Positions 26,848-36,589 of a stretch of DNA of 64,000 bases are shown in pieces. Under the pieces are notes generated by a model. The model saw only the letters and a list, made by a program, of their open reading frames with translations. It did no database searches and had not been told where the DNA came from. Positions within the stretch are counted from its first letter, which is position 1. Every line of letters begins with the position of its first letter. The stretch comes from Caproicibacterium lactatifermentans (GTDB lineage: Bacteria; Bacillota; Clostridia; Oscillospirales; Acutalibacteraceae): positions 1,549,501 through 1,613,500 of the forward strand of contig NZ_CP046051.1 of NCBI RefSeq assembly GCF_013315815.1, given 5' to 3'. Made by a program: the position numbers and the translations under genes.

Positions 26848-27822
26848 TCAGCTGCGTTTCTCCTCCCATTGCTGTACGGAATGTTCTGTAACATCCAGAA
26901 ACGCATTGATATATTGATAGGCCGTCCGCACAGGCACCGGATACCCCGGCAAAGACAAAAAGCCGTGCAGACAGTCCGGAATGCGGTGCATTTCCACCAC
27001 ATTGCCGGCATTTTTCAGTTTTTGGCCGTACGCTTCCCCCTCGTCCCGCAGCGGATCGAACTCCGCTGTTAAAACCAATGTTTTCGGCTGACGAGAACAG
27101 TCCGTTTCATTCAGCGGTGCAAAATACGGATTGTGCAAATCCTCATCGCTGCTTTTATACAAATCGACATAGTCTTCTACCCGCTGGGAAGTGAGCATAT
27201 TGTTCCACCCATTGGTACGGATAGACACATACGGGGAAGTTTTCGGATTGTGGTCATAATGGGTGCTGGGATAAAGCAAAATTTGGCGTGCGGGGACCGT
27301 TTTTCCTTGGTCGCGCAGAACCAAAGACACCGCCGCCGCCAAATTTCCCCCAGCGGAATCGCCAATCAAGGTAATGCGGGAAGCATCTACAGAAAAAGTA
27401 TCCGCGTGCAGAAAGACACTGCTGACCGCAGCCAAACAGTCCTGCAGTCCTGCCGGAAAGGGGTGTTCCGGTGCCAGACGATAATCTACGCTGATGACCT
27501 GGCAGCCCGTCAGACGAGCCATCAAAATACACACATCATTATAGGAGTCAATATCCCCCAGCACCCAACCGCCGCCATGGAAAAACAGGAGTAGGTCCCC
27601 CGGGCGGCGTTTGCTGCCGTCCGGTGTAAAAATGCGTACAGGGACCTCATGTCCTTGGCAAAAAACCACTTGATTCCAGGGGCGGTACAGTGGCTGCAGC
27701 AAAGACGGATGTGCGGCACGGTCAAACCGCCGCGCCAGTTTATAACTTTTTTTAATGTTGATTTTACTGGTATTCCTTGTCAGTGCCGAAATGGCAAAGC
27801 GCATTGGCTTTGAGAATGCCAT
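26848..27822 (-). CDS. Alpha/beta hydrolase of the hormone-sensitive lipase family
   Basis: The 324-residue protein has the oxyanion motif FFHGGGWVLGD, nucleophile GDSAGGNLAA, the acid residue in LTAEFDPLRDEG and histidine in DCLHGF, a complete catalytic set for carboxylester hydrolysis. There is no signal peptide, so it is cytoplasmic. I chose the ATG of MAFSKP, where AAGGAGG lies six bases upstream. It sits 54 bp before the acyltransferase and probably acts on related esters. Confidence 0.88.
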   Translation of the reverse strand: MAFSKPMRFAISALTRNTSKINIKKSYKLARRFDRAAHPSLLQPLYRPWNQVVFCQGHEVPVRIFTPDGSKRRPGDLLLFFHGGGWVLGDIDSYNDVCILMARLTGCQVISVDYRLAPEHPFPAGLQDCLAAVSSVFLHADTFSVDASRITLIGDSAGGNLAAAVSLVLRDQGKTVPARQILLYPSTHYDHNPKTSPYVSIRTNGWNNMLTSQRVEDYVDLYKSSDEDLHNPYFAPLNETDCSRQPKTLVLTAEFDPLRDEGEAYGQKLKNAGNVVEMHRIPDCLHGFLSLPGYPVPVRTAYQYINAFLDVTEHSVQQWEEKRS

Positions 27823-27868
27823 AGTATCCTCCTTCTGCAAGGGGTGTCATTTCGTTTGGGATGCTTTT

Positions 27869-29386
27869 TTACAGATGATGCTTCAGCGGCTGGTCAGCCG
27901 GACGGCTGCGCAGCGGTTTCGGCAGATATTTCATCAGGTCACGGCGTACCTGCCGATGTGCTGATTCCTTTGGCACAGGCACACGTGATTTCTCCACCGG
28001 ACGACTGTGCTTTTTTGCGGCGGGAACAGATGCCTTCGGAAAGTTCTGCTTTTTCGCTGCGTCAATGCCAGCAGATGCTTTACCTTTGGCCCCATTTTTG
28101 TGGACGTTCTGATGTGCTGTATGTTTCTCCGGCTTTTTGGGCGCACTGTGTTTCTGTGCAGGTGCTTTCTCCATGCGGCGATTGCGTGCCGCCTGTGCTG
28201 CAGCACGGCGTTTCACCTGCTTCTTTTGGCGCTCCTCTTTACTCATGGGCACCAGATTCTGCATGGGATACGGGTGCTCTTTAATCTCCGGCACTTTTTT
28301 CCGAATCAGCTTTTCAATCTGTTTGAAATCCGCTTTTTCATCGATGCTGCAAAAAGAAATCGCAGTGCCGCTGCTGCCGGCACGGGCTGTACGGCCAATA
28401 CGGTGGACGTACGTTTCCGGTACTTCCGGAATATCAAAATTAAAGACGTGCGAAATATCCGGAATATCAATGCCGCGGGCGGCAATATCCGTTGCCACCA
28501 GCACACGCACCTGATGGCAGCGGAACTTGGTCAGCGCTGCCTGACGGGCATTCTGGCTTTTGTTTCCGTGAATGGCTGCCGCTGTAATGCCGGCACGGGT
28601 AAGGTCACGCACCACACGGTCCGCGCCGTGTTTGGTGCGGGTAAAGACCAGTGCCGAAGAAATACGCGGGTCTTTCAACGCCCAAATCAGCAGCTTGCCC
28701 TTGTTGTTTTTATCGACATAACAAACTTCCTGCGCAATGGCGTCTACTGTAGTAGAGGGCGGCGTTACACTGATTTCTATCGGGTCCTGCAGGATGCTGT
28801 CCACCAGTGAACGAATCTCTTTCGGCAAGGTAGCGCTGAACATCAGGTTCTGCCGCTGCGCGGGCAGCTGTGCAATCACCCGCTTCACGTCACGGATAAA
28901 GCCCATATCCAACATGCGGTCCGCCTCATCCAATACAAAAATCTCCAGGTGTGACAGGTCGATATAGCCCTGCCCAATCAGGTCGTTCAGCCGACCAGGC
29001 GTGGCCAGCAAAATTTCGGCGCCTTTCTTCAGCTGCTGAACCTGGGCATTCTGGCTGACACCGCCGTAAATGACACAGCAGTTTAAAGGAAGTCCCTTTC
29101 CGTACAAGCGAAAATTGTCGTAGTTTTGAATGGCCAGTTCACGGGTAGGCGTTAATACCAATGCGCGGATAGGGTGACCGGAAACCGGCGCCTGTGCCAA
29201 TCTTTGCAGAATGGGCACGGCAAAAGCAGCTGTTTTTCCGGTGCCTGTCTGGGCACAGCCAAACAGGTCGCGCTTTTGCAGCACCTGCGGAATGGCTTTC
29301 TGCTGAATCGGTGTAGGTTCAGTATAACCGGTACGCTTTAAATTTTTGAGAATTTCGGGCATAATTTGCAGTGATTGAAAATCCAT
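27869..29386 (-). CDS. DEAD-box RNA helicase (CshA/RhlE-like)
   Basis: The 505-residue protein has the Q motif (GYTEPTPIQ), AQTGTGKT, PTRELA, VLDEADRML, SAT, the ARGIDIP motif V and HRIGRTARAG motif VI. A tail of about 140 residues rich in Lys, Arg, Ala and Pro follows, probably for RNA binding. It would remodel RNA in decay, ribosome assembly or cold adaptation. It is the first gene of the run down to thrE, with its own promoter and a leader of about 90 bases. Confidence 0.94.
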   Translation of the reverse strand: MDFQSLQIMPEILKNLKRTGYTEPTPIQQKAIPQVLQKRDLFGCAQTGTGKTAAFAVPILQRLAQAPVSGHPIRALVLTPTRELAIQNYDNFRLYGKGLPLNCCVIYGGVSQNAQVQQLKKGAEILLATPGRLNDLIGQGYIDLSHLEIFVLDEADRMLDMGFIRDVKRVIAQLPAQRQNLMFSATLPKEIRSLVDSILQDPIEISVTPPSTTVDAIAQEVCYVDKNNKGKLLIWALKDPRISSALVFTRTKHGADRVVRDLTRAGITAAAIHGNKSQNARQAALTKFRCHQVRVLVATDIAARGIDIPDISHVFNFDIPEVPETYVHRIGRTARAGSSGTAISFCSIDEKADFKQIEKLIRKKVPEIKEHPYPMQNLVPMSKEERQKKQVKRRAAAQAARNRRMEKAPAQKHSAPKKPEKHTAHQNVHKNGAKGKASAGIDAAKKQNFPKASVPAAKKHSRPVEKSRVPVPKESAHRQVRRDLMKYLPKPLRSRPADQPLKHHL

Positions 29387-29603
29387 AGTATTCTCTTTTC
29401 GTTCTTTTTTCTGCTGATAACACGGGAAAAACAAATTTTTCTCTTTTTCCGCATTTTTACAGTATCCTGTTTAATTGAATAGATTATACCATGCTTTTGC
29501 CTGCAAGACAAACGGAATTCGCCGTGCGGACATACAAGCGGCAAAAAGACGACATGAAAAAGCCGCAGGATTTTCCCCCGCGGCCGGAAATTAAATATAT
29601 TTT
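29387..29603 (-). promoter_or_regulatory. DEAD-helicase promoter and leader
   Basis: On the minus strand TTGTCT (29506-29511) and TATAAT (29483-29488) are 17 bp apart. The resulting leader of about 90 bases is A-rich and weakly structured. Confidence 0.72.
29556..29584 (-). terminator. Terminator of the nucleoside operon
   Basis: On the minus strand GCCGC pairs with GCGGC around a 13-base loop that can pair further (GGGG with TCCT), followed by CTTTTTC, 20 bp after the pdp stop. Confidence 0.7.
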
Positions 29604-30929
29604 TTAGGCAAATTTTTCTACACCATCCGCTGTTACTCTCGCATGAATCAACGGAACCGCGGTCGGCTTCTGGCTGCTAATTACAACCGCGCTGCGGAAA
29701 AGCTCCGCAGCTGCACGGCACTTTTCGTCCGTCGCGGCATATAGGACAGCAATCGGCTCCCCGCGCTGCACACGGTCGCCGGTTTTTTTCTGCAGCACAA
29801 TACCGGCGCTGTGGTCAATGGCTTCCCCTTTCTTTTCACGTCCGGCACCCAGCTCAACCGCCGTAATGCCGCACTTTTCTGTATCCATGGCGGTCATCCA
29901 GCCATCCTGTTCCGCTGCAACGGTATACGATGCTCCAGCCTTGGGGAAACGGTCCGGGTTTTCCAACACAGAAATATCTCCGCCCTGCGCGGCAGCCATT
30001 TCCTCAAATTTACGAAAGCCTGCGCCGTTGCTCATTTGTTCCCGTGCCATTTTGCGGCAGACGTCCGGTTCGCCTTTTCCGGCAAGATACAGCATATTGG
30101 CCGCCAGCTCCTGACAAACAGTCGTCAGGTCATCCGGGCCCTCGCCGTGCAGTGTCTGACAGACTTCTTTTATTTCCAGTGCATTGCCAATACATCTGCC
30201 AAGCGGACGGTCCATATCGGTAATGAGCGCAACTGTCCTGCGGCCAACGTGTTCACCAATCTGCACCATTGCCTCCGCAAGACGAATGGAGTCCTCCTTG
30301 GTTTTCATAAAGGCACCGCTGCCGGTTTTGACGTCCAGCAGAATCCGGTCCGCGCCCGCCGCTATCTTTTTACTCATAATACTGGAGGCAATCAGCGGAA
30401 TAGAACTGACGGTAGCAGTTACGTCCCGCAGGGCATACATCTTTTTGTCCGCCGGCACCAGGTTTCCGGTCTGTCCGACAACACAGCAGCCCACTTCCTG
30501 TACAATCTCAAAAAAGCGTTTCTGACTCAGCGCCGTGGACAGGCCGGGAATGGACTCCAGTTTATCAATGGTGCCGCCTGTATGCCCCAAACCGCGTCCG
30601 CTCATCTTAGCAACCCGCACACCCAAAGAGGCAGCCACCGGTGCAACAATCAGGGTAGTTTTATCCCCTACACCGCCGGTGGAATGTTTATCTACCTTAA
30701 TGCCCGAAATAGCAGACAGGTCCACCATATCACCGGAATGTGCCATGGCCAGTGTCAGTTGTGCGGTTTCCGCTGCTGACATGCCGCGCAGATAAATCGC
30801 CATTAGAAACGCGCTGGCCTGATAATCCGGAATGTCTCCGTTTACATAACCTGTAATAAAATACTGAATTTCTTCTTGTGTCAGTGTGCCGCCGTCGCGT
30901 TTTTTTGCGATAATATCATACATGCGCAT
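29604..30929 (-). CDS. pdp: Pyrimidine-nucleoside phosphorylase
   Basis: It cleaves thymidine, uridine and deoxyuridine with phosphate to give the base and (deoxy)ribose-1-phosphate. The 441-residue protein has the phosphate- and nucleoside-binding block KHSTGGVGDK, SGRGLGHTGGT and the KTGSGAF loop. The length and start MRMYDIIAKKR fit the Firmicute Pdp subgroup better than E. coli DeoA. It is the last gene of the nucleoside operon and works with DeoB and DeoC. Confidence 0.93.
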   Translation of the reverse strand: MRMYDIIAKKRDGGTLTQEEIQYFITGYVNGDIPDYQASAFLMAIYLRGMSAAETAQLTLAMAHSGDMVDLSAISGIKVDKHSTGGVGDKTTLIVAPVAASLGVRVAKMSGRGLGHTGGTIDKLESIPGLSTALSQKRFFEIVQEVGCCVVGQTGNLVPADKKMYALRDVTATVSSIPLIASSIMSKKIAAGADRILLDVKTGSGAFMKTKEDSIRLAEAMVQIGEHVGRRTVALITDMDRPLGRCIGNALEIKEVCQTLHGEGPDDLTTVCQELAANMLYLAGKGEPDVCRKMAREQMSNGAGFRKFEEMAAAQGGDISVLENPDRFPKAGASYTVAAEQDGWMTAMDTEKCGITAVELGAGREKKGEAIDHSAGIVLQKKTGDRVQRGEPIAVLYAATDEKCRAAAELFRSAVVISSQKPTAVPLIHARVTADGVEKFA

Positions 30930-30959
30930 ATCAAATTTCTCCCTTTCCACGCAAACCTA

Positions 30960-31622
30960 TTAGCCCTGCGCTTCCTGCTTTTTCAGAATTTTAATGATGC
31001 GGCTGGTGCCAAGTCTGCTGGCACCCAGCTCAATGAATTTCTGTGCATCTGCAAGGGATGCAATACCGCCCGCGGCTTTAATACGCACCTGTGGGCCAAC
31101 ATATTTCCGGAACAGCGCCACATCTGCAAAGGTTGCGCCGCCCTCTGAAAATCCGGTAGAGGTCTTAATAAAGTCAGCGCCGGATTCAGTCACGACTTTG
31201 CACATATGGATTTTTTCTTCTTCCGTCAAAAGGCAGGTTTCAATAATCACTTTCAGGATATGGTTGCCGCAGGCTTTGCGAAGCTGCTGAATCTCGTCCA
31301 GCACTTTGTCATACAAGCCGTCCTTTACCCAACCGATGTTGATAACCATATCGATTTCGTCCGCGCCGTTTGCCAGTGCGTCCTTCGCCTCAAAAACTTT
31401 GGCTGCTGTGGTCGTGTATCCGTTTGGAAATCCAATTACCGTACAAACCGCCATGCGGTCCCCGACATAATCTTTTGCTTGTTTCACATAGCTTGCCGGT
31501 ATACACACGGAAGCCGTGTGGTAATGCATAGCGTCGTCACAGATTTTCTGAATCTGTGCCCAAGTGGCATCCTGTTTCAGCAGGGTATGGTCCACCATAC
31601 TGCATATTTTTTGTGTATCCAT
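30960..31622 (-). CDS. deoC: Deoxyribose-phosphate aldolase
   Basis: It splits 2-deoxyribose-5-phosphate into glyceraldehyde-3-phosphate and acetaldehyde. The 220-residue TIM barrel has the Schiff-base lysine in FIKTSTGF, the second lysine in RIKAAGGI and the DMVINIG strand. I chose the ATG of MDTQKICS after a modest ribosome site. The acetaldehyde formed could be reduced by an alcohol dehydrogenase such as that at 59006-60190. Confidence 0.95.
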   Translation of the reverse strand: MDTQKICSMVDHTLLKQDATWAQIQKICDDAMHYHTASVCIPASYVKQAKDYVGDRMAVCTVIGFPNGYTTTAAKVFEAKDALANGADEIDMVINIGWVKDGLYDKVLDEIQQLRKACGNHILKVIIETCLLTEEEKIHMCKVVTESGADFIKTSTGFSEGGATFADVALFRKYVGPQVRIKAAGGIASLADAQKFIELGASRLGTSRIIKILKKQEAQG

Positions 31623-31649
31623 TATAAAATCCTTCTTTCTCAATTTTCC

Positions 31650-31692
31650 AAAAAAGCAAAAGCGGGGCGACCACACAAGGGAGTCGTCCCGG
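31650..31692 (-). terminator. Intra-operon terminator or processing hairpin between nupQ-like gene and deoC
   Basis: On the minus strand GGG(A)CGAC pairs with GTCGCCC, followed by CTTTTGCTTTTTT. It probably ends some transcripts before deoC-pdp, or protects a 3' end after processing. Confidence 0.65.
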
Positions 31693-31704
31693 TTTTTACA
31701 TTGT

Positions 31705-32625
31705 TCAGCGTGTACCCTTTTCGTAGGGCAGGCCGTCTGCCTTCGGTGCTACGGAACGGCCGACAAACAGGACCAGTACCACAATGCTTAAAATATAAGG
31801 CAGCATTGCCAGCACTTCGGTTGGAATCGGCACATTCTTTAAACCAAGGAACACCGACAGCGCTTCGGCAAAGCCGAACAGCAGGCAGGCACCATAGGCA
31901 CCCTGCGGTGTCCATTTGCCGAAAATCACTGCGGCCAGTGCAATAAAGCCATGGCCGCTGATAGCGGTTGGTGTAAACTGCTGGATAACGGCCAGTGTCA
32001 TAGAAGCGCCGCCCAAACCGGCCAGCATACCGGAAACAAGGACACAAATGTAGCGTGTACGGTCTACGCTGATACCCAGCGTATCCGCCGCCGCCGGATG
32101 CTCACCGACAGAACGAATACGCAGACCCCACTTTGTGCGGTACAGCACAAACCACATAATCAGCATAGTTGCCAGCGCCAGCACAACCGTAATGTCAAGG
32201 TTCAGGTTCTGTGCGACGGTATTTTCCTGTGCGTCGCCCAAAATTTTCGGCAGCTTGTGCGGAACTGGCTGGCTCATAGTCGCACCGGAGAAACACAGGC
32301 GGCACAGGAACAGCGCCAGCCCGGGTCCAATCAAATTCAGCGCAATGCCAGAAATGGTCTGGTCCGCTTTAAACGTAACTGCTGCAATGGCATGAAGCAG
32401 CGCAAAAGCCGCGCCCGCAATCCCAGCCGCCAGAAACCCAATCCACGCGTTTCCAGAAAAATAGCCAACTGCCGCACCCACAAAGGCACCAACGGTCATC
32501 ATGCCCTCAATACCGAGGTTGACCACGCCGGAGCGTTCGGAAATGACACCCGCCAAAGCACCAAAAATCAGCGGTGCCGAATACATCAGGGTAATTCCTA
32601 CCAATAAGGAAATGTTATTTAGCAT
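31705..32625 (-). CDS. Nucleoside ABC transporter permease (NupQ-like)
   Basis: The 306-residue BPD_transp_2-type permease has eight to ten hydrophobic helices and the conserved loop [16 protein letters not shown], the coupling-helix region of this family. It starts 11 bp inside the end of the other permease gene. Together with 32615-33742, 33735-35267 and 35379-36479 it forms a NupNOPQ-like guanosine/nucleoside importer. Confidence 0.9.
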   Translation of the reverse strand: MLNNISLLVGITLMYSAPLIFGALAGVISERSGVVNLGIEGMMTVGAFVGAAVGYFSGNAWIGFLAAGIAGAAFALLHAIAAVTFKADQTISGIALNLIGPGLALFLCRLCFSGATMSQPVPHKLPKILGDAQENTVAQNLNLDITVVLALATMLIMWFVLYRTKWGLRIRSVGEHPAAADTLGISVDRTRYICVLVSGMLAGLGGASMTLAVIQQFTPTAISGHGFIALAAVIFGKWTPQGAYGACLLFGFAEALSVFLGLKNVPIPTEVLAMLPYILSIVVLVLFVGRSVAPKADGLPYEKGTR

Positions 32626-33742
32626 TGCGCATCCCCCTTTTCTCCAGCCGCACAGCCAGCGCCGGAACTACTTTTGTCAGGGCAACAAAGAACACAATCG
32701 TGCCAATCATAATGTTGATAATTTCACTGGGGGCACCAATGTTGGCCTGAATGGACTGGCCGCCGTACAGTAGACCGCCGAAAAGCAGGCCCGCAAAAAT
32801 ACAGCCGATTGGTGAGCTGCCCGCAATGAAGGCAACTGACAAACCATTAAATCCGTTGTTTTCAAAGGCGGAAAGGATAGAAATGCGGTGCGGATTTGTG
32901 CCGGTAATGGCCATGGATGCTGCCAGACCGGAAAGGGCACCGGCAATCAGCATGGTAAGCACGATATTTTTAGTGACGGAAATGCCGGCAAATTCCGCCG
33001 CGTCCCGGTTAAGACCCACAGCACGCAGTTCATAGCCGCGGGAAGAACGGTACAGCAGCAGCCATACCAGAATGGCAGCGGCAATCGCCACCAGGAAGCC
33101 AAAGTTGACGTCCGTTTTCAGCAGCACTTCCTTCAGCAGCTTATGCTGACTGAGAAAAGCGATGCCCGCGTCGCTGGTTTTCCAGTTCGGCAGCAGCATG
33201 GTATAGCTGCTGGGATTCACCGGATAAGCAGCCATTGTGTTCGGCTGGTGGAAGACAGAGGACTGCACCGCCAGATTGGAAAGGTACAGCGCAATCCAGT
33301 TCAGCATAATGCTGGTCAGCACCTCATGAATGCCGAACTTTGCCTTCAGGAATCCCACAATGCCGCCCCAAAGCGCGCCGGCAACCATGCCGGAAATCAC
33401 AACCAGCGGAATTTGAATGACCGGTGGAAAATTGCACAGATAGCCTACAATATTTGCGGTCATCGCACCCACTATGTACTGCCCTTCTGAGCCGATATTG
33501 AACAGCCCCACTTTATAGGCAAACGCCACACTCAGGGCAGTCAGCGTAATGGGGGTTGCCTTGATAATCACGTTGGAAATGTACTTTGGCCGCCCCAAAA
33601 TGCCGTTGAACAGGGCACCGAAGGACGCCCCCGGGTTGTAGCCGGTTACGGCCAGCACGATGGCTGCCACGAGGAAACCGCACAAAATAGCGATAATCGT
33701 AGAGGTAATCGGCTTTTTCAGGATTTTTACTGTTCTATCCAT
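32615..33742 (-). CDS. Nucleoside ABC transporter permease (NupP-like)
   Basis: The 375-residue permease has about ten helices. The coupling loop LRAVGLNRDAAEFAGI corresponds to the one in its partner. The family's FNIGSEGQYIVGA sequence follows the second helix. It overlaps its neighbours on both sides (8 and 11 bp), which shows tight co-translation. Confidence 0.9.
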   Translation of the reverse strand: MDRTVKILKKPITSTIIAILCGFLVAAIVLAVTGYNPGASFGALFNGILGRPKYISNVIIKATPITLTALSVAFAYKVGLFNIGSEGQYIVGAMTANIVGYLCNFPPVIQIPLVVISGMVAGALWGGIVGFLKAKFGIHEVLTSIMLNWIALYLSNLAVQSSVFHQPNTMAAYPVNPSSYTMLLPNWKTSDAGIAFLSQHKLLKEVLLKTDVNFGFLVAIAAAILVWLLLYRSSRGYELRAVGLNRDAAEFAGISVTKNIVLTMLIAGALSGLAASMAITGTNPHRISILSAFENNGFNGLSVAFIAGSSPIGCIFAGLLFGGLLYGGQSIQANIGAPSEIINIMIGTIVFFVALTKVVPALAVRLEKRGMRNAK

Positions 33743-35267
33743 TCAGTTTGCCTCCTGCCATCAGCAGGCCTATTGTTTTCTCGTCCACTTCGCCCTGCTT
33801 AAAACTGCCTGCAATCTGTCCCTTGTACAGAACAGAAATCGTATCAGAAACGCTCATAATCTCGTCCAGTTCCAACGACACCAAAAGAATGGCACAGCCG
33901 TGGTCCCGTTCCCGAATCAGTGTCTTATGTACATACTCGATTGCGCCGACGTCCAGTCCGCGTGTCGGCTGCACGGCAATCAGCAAATCCGGCTCGTTCG
34001 CCACTTCACGAGCGATGATAACCTTTTGTTGGTTGCCACCGGAAAGACCGCGGGCCGGTTCGTCCACACAGTCCGCCGGACGAATATCATAGTCCTTAAT
34101 GAGGTCCTTTGTGTAGGACGCAATTTCACCGCGGTTGAGCAGCCCCCGGTGACAGAACGGTTCCTGATTGTACTTTTCCAGTACCATATTTTCTTTTACT
34201 GAAAAGTCCATAACCAAACCGCGGCGCTGGCGGTCCTCATGAATCGTTGCGACCTTGTGGTGCACTGTATTGTACGGTGTGGTATTCTGAATTTCCGTAC
34301 CGTTTATCCGAATGGTTCCGCTTTCCGTTTTGCACAGGTTGGTAATGGCCTCTACCAGCTCTTTTTGGCCGTTGCCGTCAATGCCTGCCAAACCGACAAT
34401 TTCGCCTGCGTGCACCTTTAGCGACAAATCATTGACCGCTGGCAGACCGCGTTCGTCCTTAACGTGCAGATTGTCAATTTCAAAAACTGTCTTGCCCGGT
34501 TTTGCCGGCGTCTTCTGTACCACCAACTGTACCGCATGGCCAACCATTTTGGACGCTAAGTCCTCCTCATCACAATCCGCCACATTCACGGTATCGATAT
34601 ACTTGCCGCGGCGAATGATGGTGCAGGTGCTGGAACTTGCCTTAATCTCTTTCAGCTTATGTGTAATAATGATAATGGTTTTGCCGTCGGCAATCAGATT
34701 GTGCAGGATTTTAATCAGGTCATCAATTTCCTGTGGTGTCAGGACAGCTGTCGGTTCGTCCAAAATCAGCAAATCGGCACCGCGGTACAGCGCCTTCAAA
34801 ATTTCCACACGCTGCTGCATACCAACAGAAATGTCCTCTACTTTTGCGTCGGGGTCCACTTCCAGTCCATATTTTTTTACCAGATTTTTAACGTCTTTCC
34901 GTGCTTTTTTCATGTTCAGCACACCAAAGTGGCTGGTCGTTTCGTTGCCGAGGATAATGTTCTGTGTAACCGTAAAATTATCCACCAGCATGAAGTGTTG
35001 ATGCACCATGCCGATGCCGTGGGCAATGGCCACATTAGGGCTGGTGATATCTGCCTTTTTCCCGTTCAGGTAAATCTCACCCTCATCTGCCTGGTAAAGC
35101 CCGTACAGCACATTCATCAGCGTACTTTTGCCCGCACCGTTTTCGCCCAGTAAAGAGTGAATCGTGCCTTTCTTTACATTCAGGTCCACATGGTCCAGCG
35201 CACAAAAAGTACCAAAATATTTCGTTATGCCGCGCATTTGCACAGCATACTCGCTGCTGACCTCCAT
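33735..35267 (-). CDS. Nucleoside ABC transporter ATP-binding protein (NupO-like)
   Basis: Two fused ATPase domains lie in 510 residues. The first has GENGAGKST, signature ISVGMQQRVEI and LLILDEPTAVLTP. The second has the degenerate Walker A GIDGNGQKEL, signature LSGGNQQKVIIAREV and an AVQPTRGLD Walker B. This asymmetric sugar/nucleoside-type arrangement resembles RbsA and YufO, with the second site weakened. Confidence 0.93.
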   Translation of the reverse strand: MEVSSEYAVQMRGITKYFGTFCALDHVDLNVKKGTIHSLLGENGAGKSTLMNVLYGLYQADEGEIYLNGKKADITSPNVAIAHGIGMVHQHFMLVDNFTVTQNIILGNETTSHFGVLNMKKARKDVKNLVKKYGLEVDPDAKVEDISVGMQQRVEILKALYRGADLLILDEPTAVLTPQEIDDLIKILHNLIADGKTIIIITHKLKEIKASSSTCTIIRRGKYIDTVNVADCDEEDLASKMVGHAVQLVVQKTPAKPGKTVFEIDNLHVKDERGLPAVNDLSLKVHAGEIVGLAGIDGNGQKELVEAITNLCKTESGTIRINGTEIQNTTPYNTVHHKVATIHEDRQRRGLVMDFSVKENMVLEKYNQEPFCHRGLLNRGEIASYTKDLIKDYDIRPADCVDEPARGLSGGNQQKVIIAREVANEPDLLIAVQPTRGLDVGAIEYVHKTLIRERDHGCAILLVSLELDEIMSVSDTISVLYKGQIAGSFKQGEVDEKTIGLLMAGGKLNG

Positions 35268-35302
35268 TTCGTCTTACCTCCGCGTAGGATGACTGAATTC
35301 CG

Positions 35303-35338
35303 AAAAAGGCGGAGCGCCCAAGGAGAGCGTTCCGCCCT
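35303..35338 (-). terminator. Strong hairpin between BMP lipoprotein gene and the ATPase gene
   Basis: On the minus strand GGCGGA(A)CGC pairs with GCG(C)TCCGCC, followed at once by TTTTTC. It looks like a genuine intrinsic terminator inside the operon. Partial readthrough would give more binding protein than membrane components. Confidence 0.8.
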
Positions 35339-35378
35339 TACAGGGAACTCAATGAGAGTATCCCGATTTTATTCGTTC

Positions 35379-36479
35379 TTACAGTGTTTTCTGGAACTTC
35401 TCGTACTCTGCCTTGTTTGCCGGAGGCACGATTTTGCCGCTCTTAATGTCGGATTCGACCTTCATAGCAGCATTATAAGTAGCGTCGCCCATCAACTTAT
35501 GCTCGGTCGGAATGCCAACAGCATCTTCGGTCAGGCCGTAGGTGTAGGTCTTGCCGCCGATTGCCTCGCCCTTCATGGACTTTTTGGAAACGTCCTCAAC
35601 CGCGGAATGAACCAGCTTCAGTGCAGAGGTCAGGACATTGTTCGGTGCCAGGTAAGCCTGGTCACGGTCAACGCCGATAGCGTATTTGCCACTGTCTTTT
35701 GCAGCATTGATAACACCAACGCCAACACCACCGGCTGCATGGAACACAATGTCGCAGCCGCTGGAGTACATGCTGTTTGCGATTGCCTTGCCCTTGGAAG
35801 AATCGGAGAAGCTCTCTGCATACTGTGCATTGACCGTAATCTTCTTATTCAGTTCTTTTGCCGCATAGGCAACACCGGCCTTATAGCCATACTCGAACTG
35901 GTCGATGATGTTGCTGTTGATACCGCCGACAAAACCGACCTTACCGGTCTTTGTAGTCTTGCCTGCAATGTAACCGACAATGAAAGAAGGCTCCTGTGCA
36001 CGGAACATAACGCCCGTCACATTTTTCGGCATGCTGGAAGCATCATAGCCGTTATCAGCGATGGCATAATTGATATCCGGATTTGCCTTAGCTGCTGTGC
36101 TAATAGCCTTTGCCATAGCGAAACCGATGCCCCAGATAAGCTTTGCGTCATCGTCAGCAGCCTTGTCCAGGTTGGTGGCATAGTCGCTTTCCTGCTTGGA
36201 TTCCATGTAGTTGATATCCGCACTGGCTTCTTTCTTCAGGTTCTGCAGGCCCTCCCAAGAAGATTGGTTGAAGGACTGGTCGTTGACTCCGCCGGTATCG
36301 GTAACCATGCGAATCTTATAGCCCTTTGCGCTGCCTGCTGCGCCGGAAGTGCTGGCTGCAGATGCGGCACCGCCCGCTGCTGCAGAAGAACCGGAACTTG
36401 CGGCACCACCGCAGCCTGCTGCCGAAACAGCTACGGCGCCGGCTAGAACAGCGGCCAGCAGTTTGTTCATTTTTTTCAT
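35379..36479 (-). CDS. BMP-family nucleoside-binding lipoprotein (NupN-like)
   Basis: The 366-residue precursor has a lipoprotein signal peptide with lipobox SAAGC (Cys near 23), then a Ser/Ala/Gly-rich linker and a PnrA/BMP domain (VTDTGGVNDQSFNQSSWEGL, VGFVGGI, AAGGVGVGVINAAKDSG). These domains bind purine nucleosides. It is the second gene of the operon, behind deoB, with AGGAGG before its ATG. Confidence 0.93.
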   Translation of the reverse strand: MKKMNKLLAAVLAGAVAVSAAGCGGAASSGSSAAAGGAASAASTSGAAGSAKGYKIRMVTDTGGVNDQSFNQSSWEGLQNLKKEASADINYMESKQESDYATNLDKAADDDAKLIWGIGFAMAKAISTAAKANPDINYAIADNGYDASSMPKNVTGVMFRAQEPSFIVGYIAGKTTKTGKVGFVGGINSNIIDQFEYGYKAGVAYAAKELNKKITVNAQYAESFSDSSKGKAIANSMYSSGCDIVFHAAGGVGVGVINAAKDSGKYAIGVDRDQAYLAPNNVLTSALKLVHSAVEDVSKKSMKGEAIGGKTYTYGLTEDAVGIPTEHKLMGDATYNAAMKVESDIKSGKIVPPANKAEYEKFQKTL

Positions 36480-36589
36480 TTTTTCTTCCTCCTGTAAAAA
36501 CAGATGAGATAAAAGATTTTATGCAAACCCGCACGGATACACGGCACACTGCCGTACTGCAGGCTGTACAGCAAAATAAAAGTTCCAAG

